Of a stretch of DNA of 64,000 bases, positions 60,773-64,000 are shown piece after piece (the first letter of the stretch is position 1; each line of letters opens with the position of its first letter). The stretch comes from Arthrobacter saudimassiliensis (GTDB taxonomy: Bacteria > Actinomycetota > Actinomycetes > Actinomycetales > Micrococcaceae), in contig LN483070.1 of the NCBI GenBank assembly GCA_900016675.1, positions 1,178,001-1,242,000 on the forward strand. Reading direction: 5' to 3'. Position numbers and translations under genes: made by a program. Under the pieces are notes generated by a model that made no database searches, was not told where the DNA came from, and was given only the letters and a program-made list of their open reading frames with translations.

Positions 60773-62117
60773 GCGGCCCCGGGTTCCGGGCCGGACCCCC
60801 GGCCAACCCTGGTCCGCCGAAGAGGGCGGCACCCGCCCCGAGCAGCCCTCCGGGGGACTGCGGGCCGGGGATGACGGCTCCACCGCCGGAAGTGCCTTCG
60901 CCGGGCGTGCCGCGGACGAAGCGGAGCCCATTGTCACAGCCGTCCGGGAGCTGCCCGCCGAGGAGCCCGACGACGCCCGGTCCCGTCGCCGGAGCCGGCG
61001 CCGAACCAAGCGGCGGCGCGGTCGGGAAGGATCCGGGCAGACGCCGCAGGAACCGGAGGCCGGGCCTGAACGGGCGGCCGGCGGCGGGCCGGCGCCTTCG
61101 GCCGCGGATACACCCGCCGCATTGCGGGCCGACGAGCCGAAGCCGCGGCGTACTCCCCGGCGCAGCGGTACCTCCGCTCCCGGACCGCAGCCGGACAGCT
61201 CACCCGGCGCCCTGCCGCGCGTACCCCGCCCGAAGCGTTCCCGACGCTCCGCCGCGGCTGCGGGGGAGGACCGGCCCGCCGGCCTGGGCTCCGGCACCGG
61301 GGCATCCGGCTCCGGAACGGGGAGTCCGGCAACGGGAACATCCGCAACCGGGACACCCGGCGGCGGTCCCGGAGATCACGGAACCGCGGCGGACGAGGCG
61401 ACCGTGCTGGCCTTTCCGGAGCCGCCGCACCGGCGCCGCCGGCGCCGCCTGCTGCTGGGGGCCCTCATCGCGGCCGTGCTGACCGCGGCCTTCTTTGCCG
61501 TGCTCATTTTCACGCCGCTGCTGGCCACCCGCACCATCATCGTGGAGGGCCACTCGCTGCTGCCCGAGGAGACCGCGCAGGCGGCGCTGGCGCCGCTGGC
61601 GGGCAGGCCCCTGACCCTGATCACCGACGACCAGGTCCGCGAGCTGCTGGCCGACCGCCCCGAGGTGGCCGAGGTCACCGCGGCGGCCGAACCGCCGTCC
61701 ACGCTGCGGGTGGAAATCACCGAACGGGTACCGGTCGCCGTACTGCAGCAGGAGGGCGAGTACGTGCTGATCGACCGCGAGGGCAGGCGCCTGTCCGCCG
61801 TCGCGGACCGTGCCGCCGCGAAGCTGCCCCTGATCGACGGCGGCAGCGACGCCGTCGACAGCTCCGTCTTCGCCACGGTCACCGAGGTCCTGGCCGCGCT
61901 GCCGCCGGAGGTGCTGCAGCAGCTGGACCACGCCTCGGCCCCGACCGTGGATTCGGTGGAGCTGCGGCTGCTGAACGGACGCACCGTGCTGTGGGGCAGC
62001 GCGGAGGCCAACGCCGCGAAGGCCAGGGCGCTCCAGGCCCTGCTCGGCATGCCGGAGCAGGATCCTCCCGTGAAGACCTACGACGTCACCGCTCCCAACC
62101 GGCCGGCGGTGCGGTGA
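60762..62117 (+). CDS. ftsQ: Cell division protein FtsQ with long disordered N-terminus
   Basis: A 451-residue bitopic protein. About 220 N-terminal residues are disordered: a basic patch (SRRRSRRRTKRRR) and Gly/Ser/Thr repeats such as TGSPATGTSATGTPGG. One membrane helix (LLLGALIAAVLTAAFFAVLIF region, about 225-250) is followed by a POTRA domain (RTIIVEGHSLLPEETAQ, VEITERVPVAVLQ) and the FtsQ domain. FtsQ binds FtsL/FtsB-type proteins at the septum. The N-terminal extension is several times that of typical FtsQ. Its start lies 11 bases inside murC. Confidence 0.9.
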   Translation: MAGRRPRVPGRTPGQPWSAEEGGTRPEQPSGGLRAGDDGSTAGSAFAGRAADEAEPIVTAVRELPAEEPDDARSRRRSRRRTKRRRGREGSGQTPQEPEAGPERAAGGGPAPSAADTPAALRADEPKPRRTPRRSGTSAPGPQPDSSPGALPRVPRPKRSRRSAAAAGEDRPAGLGSGTGASGSGTGSPATGTSATGTPGGGPGDHGTAADEATVLAFPEPPHRRRRRRLLLGALIAAVLTAAFFAVLIFTPLLATRTIIVEGHSLLPEETAQAALAPLAGRPLTLITDDQVRELLADRPEVAEVTAAAEPPSTLRVEITERVPVAVLQQEGEYVLIDREGRRLSAVADRAAAKLPLIDGGSDAVDSSVFATVTEVLAALPPEVLQQLDHASAPTVDSVELRLLNGRTVLWGSAEANAAKARALQALLGMPEQDPPVKTYDVTAPNRPAVR

Positions 62118-62235
62118 GGCGCGGGACGGCCTGCAGGGAGGGCCGGCATCGGGAACGGCAAACTTTGCCCGACACGCGGGGGCGGTGTTTGCGCCGCTTC
62201 CTCCGGACCCATAGCGTCTGGAGATAGAGATTTAC

Positions 62236-62289
62236 TTGACATAACTATAACCCTCAACCAGAGGGTTAAGGTTGTTCGGGTTGAAGGTT
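62236..62289 (+). promoter_or_regulatory. ftsZ upstream regulatory region
   Basis: TTGACA (62236-62241) followed by a perfect 8-bp dyad TAACCCTC-AACCA-GAGGGTTA (62248-62268) and the near-repeat GGGTTAAGGTT (62263-62273) / GGGTTGAAGGTT (62278-62289). No -10 fits at 16-19 bp from TTGACA; TAAGGT at 62267 is 25 bp away, so activator-dependent transcription is possible. Confidence 0.55.
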
Positions 62290-62346
62290 AGGCCGGAGCC
62301 CGGCCGCAATTGATCAGTGCACAGATTCGAACAAGGGACACAGGAC

Positions 62347-63546
62347 GTGGCAGCACCGCAGAATTACTTGGCCGTCATCAAGGTCGTGGGCATCGGCGGC
62401 GGCGGCGTAAACGCCGTCAACCGGATGATCGACGTCGGCCTGCGCGGGGTGGAGTTCATTGCGATCAACACCGACGCCCAGGCGCTGCTGATGAGCGACG
62501 CCGACGTCAAGCTCGACGTCGGCCGCGAACTGACCCGCGGCCTCGGCGCCGGCGCTGATCCGGAGGTCGGCCGCAAGGCCGCCGAGGACCACGCCGAGGA
62601 GATCGAAGAGGTTCTGCGCGGAGCCGACATGGTCTTCGTGACCGCCGGCGAAGGCGGCGGCACCGGCACCGGCGGCGCGCCCGTCGTGGCCCGGATCGCC
62701 CGCTCCCTCGGAGCCCTGACCATCGGCGTGGTGACCCGTCCCTTCACCTTCGAAGGCCGGCGCCGCTCCAACCAGGCCGAGTCCGGCATCGACACGCTGC
62801 GCGACGAAGTCGACACCCTGATCGTCATCCCGAACGACCGCCTGCTTTCCATCAGCGACCGCAACGTGTCCATGCTCGATGCGTTCCGCTCCGCCGACCA
62901 GGTGCTGCTCTCCGGTGTCCAGGGCATCACCGACCTGATCACCACCCCGGGCCTGATCAACCTCGACTTCGCCGACGTGAAGTCCGTGATGCAGGGCGCC
63001 GGCTCCGCGCTGATGGGCATCGGTTCCGCCCGCGGCGAGGACCGCGCCGTCAAGGCCGCCGAGCTTGCCATCGCCTCGCCGCTGCTGGAAGCCTCCATCG
63101 ACGGCGCCCACGGCGTGCTGCTGTCCATCCAGGGCGGCTCCGACCTCGGCCTGTTCGAGATCAACGAGGCGGCCCGCCTGGTGCAGGAAGTCGCCCACCC
63201 CGAGGCCAACATCATCTTCGGCGCCGTCATCGACGACGCCCTGGGCGACGAGGCCCGCGTCACCGTCATCGCCGCAGGCTTCGACCAGGTGGACGTCACC
63301 TCCCAGCCGGCCGCGGCCGCGCAGAAGCCGGCCGAGCCGGCCGTTCCGCCGACGGCCGCAGGTGCCGCTCCGGCCTACGCGGCCCCGGCCTCCGCCGGAC
63401 TGTCCGCCTGGTCCCAGCAGCGCAGCGCGCAGCACAGCGATGTGCCGGCCGACGCCGGGTTTGACATCGACCTGCCCGCCGTCGTCGAGTCGGACCTGCC
63501 CGGCAGCCGCCGGGACGACCTGGACGTGCCCGACTTCCTCAAGTAG
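62347..63546 (+). CDS. ftsZ: Cell division GTPase FtsZ
   Basis: A 399-residue tubulin homologue. [16 protein letters not shown] and the tubulin signature [13 protein letters not shown] bind GTP, the T7 loop [11 protein letters not shown] supplies the catalytic Asp, and a 60-residue linker ends in the conserved C-terminal peptide DLDVPDFLK that binds SepF and other partners. It forms the Z-ring. GTG 62347 gives the usual actinobacterial start [15 protein letters not shown] and has AAGGGA ahead. A 229-bp gap from ftsQ suggests its own promoter. Confidence 0.97.
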   Translation: MAAPQNYLAVIKVVGIGGGGVNAVNRMIDVGLRGVEFIAINTDAQALLMSDADVKLDVGRELTRGLGAGADPEVGRKAAEDHAEEIEEVLRGADMVFVTAGEGGGTGTGGAPVVARIARSLGALTIGVVTRPFTFEGRRRSNQAESGIDTLRDEVDTLIVIPNDRLLSISDRNVSMLDAFRSADQVLLSGVQGITDLITTPGLINLDFADVKSVMQGAGSALMGIGSARGEDRAVKAAELAIASPLLEASIDGAHGVLLSIQGGSDLGLFEINEAARLVQEVAHPEANIIFGAVIDDALGDEARVTVIAAGFDQVDVTSQPAAAAQKPAEPAVPPTAAGAAPAYAAPASAGLSAWSQQRSAQHSDVPADAGFDIDLPAVVESDLPGSRRDDLDVPDFLK

Positions 63547-63554
63547 GCCGGCCG

Positions 63555-64000
63555 GTGAGTGCCGGATTCCGGTGGCGCCAGGAGGTCGGCGACGGCCTCC
63601 TGGCGGCCTTCACCGGAACGGACGAAGGCAACCTCGCCCTCCATGTGGGAGATGACCGGGAGGCGGTCCTGGCCCGCCGCCGAAACCTGGAACAGGACAT
63701 GGGCGTGCCCCCAGGCAGCCTGCGCTTCATGGACCAGGTCCACTCCGCCCTGGTCGCCGACGTCAGCCGCGACGACCCGCCCGGACCGGCCCCGTCCGTC
63801 GACGCGCTGGTCAGCGCGGACGGCGGCGTGCCGCTGGCGGTCATGGTCGCCGACTGCGTGCCCGTCCTGCTGGCCGGGAAGCGTGCGGGCGGATCCGTTA
63901 CCGCCGCCGCCCACGCAGGGCGCGCAGGGCTGCTCGACGGCGTCCTGCCCGCCACCGTGCAGCGAATGCAGGCACACGGGGCGCAGGCCCTGCACGCCTG
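63555..64000 (+). CDS. pgeF: PgeF/YfiH-like purine nucleoside phosphorylase/laccase-domain protein, 3'-truncated by window end
   Basis: 148 residues are visible in an open frame with no stop before the window end. Family landmarks: RFMDQVHSALVADV, DALVSADGGVPLAVMVADCVPVLLAG (landmark VADCVPVLL) and TAAAHAGRAGLLDGV, holding the metal-binding His and Cys. The family (about 240-260 residues) has purine nucleoside phosphorylase activity and is implicated in proofreading peptidoglycan precursors. GTG 63555 is 8 bp after ftsZ, the position this gene holds in most Actinobacteria. Confidence 0.88.
   Translation, partial: MSAGFRWRQEVGDGLLAAFTGTDEGNLALHVGDDREAVLARRRNLEQDMGVPPGSLRFMDQVHSALVADVSRDDPPGPAPSVDALVSADGGVPLAVMVADCVPVLLAGKRAGGSVTAAAHAGRAGLLDGVLPATVQRMQAHGAQALHA

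Overview
The window is very GC-rich, gene-dense actinobacterial chromosome. Gene content points to the Micrococcaceae (an Arthrobacter-like genus). Evidence: a mycothione reductase (mycothiol user), a GarA-FtsR-DUF151-MerR cluster, a type II DAHP synthase next to a PASTA kinase, and a complete actinobacterial division and cell-wall (dcw) cluster without ftsA or ddl. Its MurE lacks the DNPR motif of diaminopimelate enzymes, as expected for the L-lysine peptidoglycan of this family. I see no insertion sequences, phage genes, tRNA, rRNA or CRISPR; this is core chromosome.

Layout. 1-8620: small metabolic genes: a truncated aldo/keto reductase, a VOC protein, a His-rich methyltransferase, a DUF1648 membrane protein, an LLM oxidoreductase coupled to an F420-reductase-like protein, a sorbosone dehydrogenase lipoprotein, an Fpg/Nei glycosylase, an ACR3-like transporter, a TfoX-like protein and an NTF2-like protein. 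8789-11771: a FecCD-type ABC importer (permease, lipoprotein, ATPase) for a siderophore or possibly F420-0. 11886-14420: garA, ftsR, DUF151 and a second MerR gene, in the order of M. tuberculosis Rv1827-Rv1830. 14534-20565: a ParA-like ATPase, pyruvate carboxylase and mycothione reductase. 20664-31741: an acyl-CoA and valine catabolism region (mmsA, HIBYL-CoA hydrolase, mmsB; two acyl-CoA ligases, a MarR regulator and an acyl-CoA dehydrogenase; a FadD15-like ligase). Two of its promoters share a palindromic operator-like site. 31881-46369: ROK glucokinase, esterase, plsC, an FAD dehydrogenase, aroG, PASTA kinase, LysM transglycosylase, an Rv2175c-like DNA-binding protein, polyprenyl synthase, dinB and DUF3040, a neighbourhood recalling the M. 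tuberculosis fadD15-aroG-pknL-idsA2 region. 46864-64000: mraZ-rsmH-ftsL-ftsI-murE-murF-mraY-murD-ftsW-murG-murC-ftsQ-ftsZ-pgeF, the last cut by the window end.

How it works together. Most dcw genes overlap by 4 bases or nearly touch, so lipid II synthesis (MurC-F, MraY, MurG), polymerisation and crosslinking (FtsW, FtsI) and divisome assembly (FtsL, FtsQ, FtsZ) are probably transcribed and translated together. The mraZ promoter is covered by three GTGGAG boxes spaced 10 bp, fitting MraZ autoregulation. ftsZ has its own upstream region with a TTGACA hexamer and a dyad. Upstream loci supply isoprenoid precursor (polyprenyl synthase), cell-wall kinase signalling (PASTA kinase, GarA) and a MerR regulator of the FtsR type.

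Most notable non-coding signals: (i) two tandem hairpins between mraZ and rsmH whose loops are complementary to the rsmH ribosome binding site; (ii) an extra, inverted cluster of GTGGAG boxes about 220-240 bp upstream of the mraZ boxes; (iii) the operator shared by mmsA and the divergent acyl-CoA ligase/dehydrogenase pair; (iv) a period-9 repeat in the leader of the LysM transglycosylase; (v) recurrent leaderless promoters (TAnnnT 6-9 bases before the start codon).
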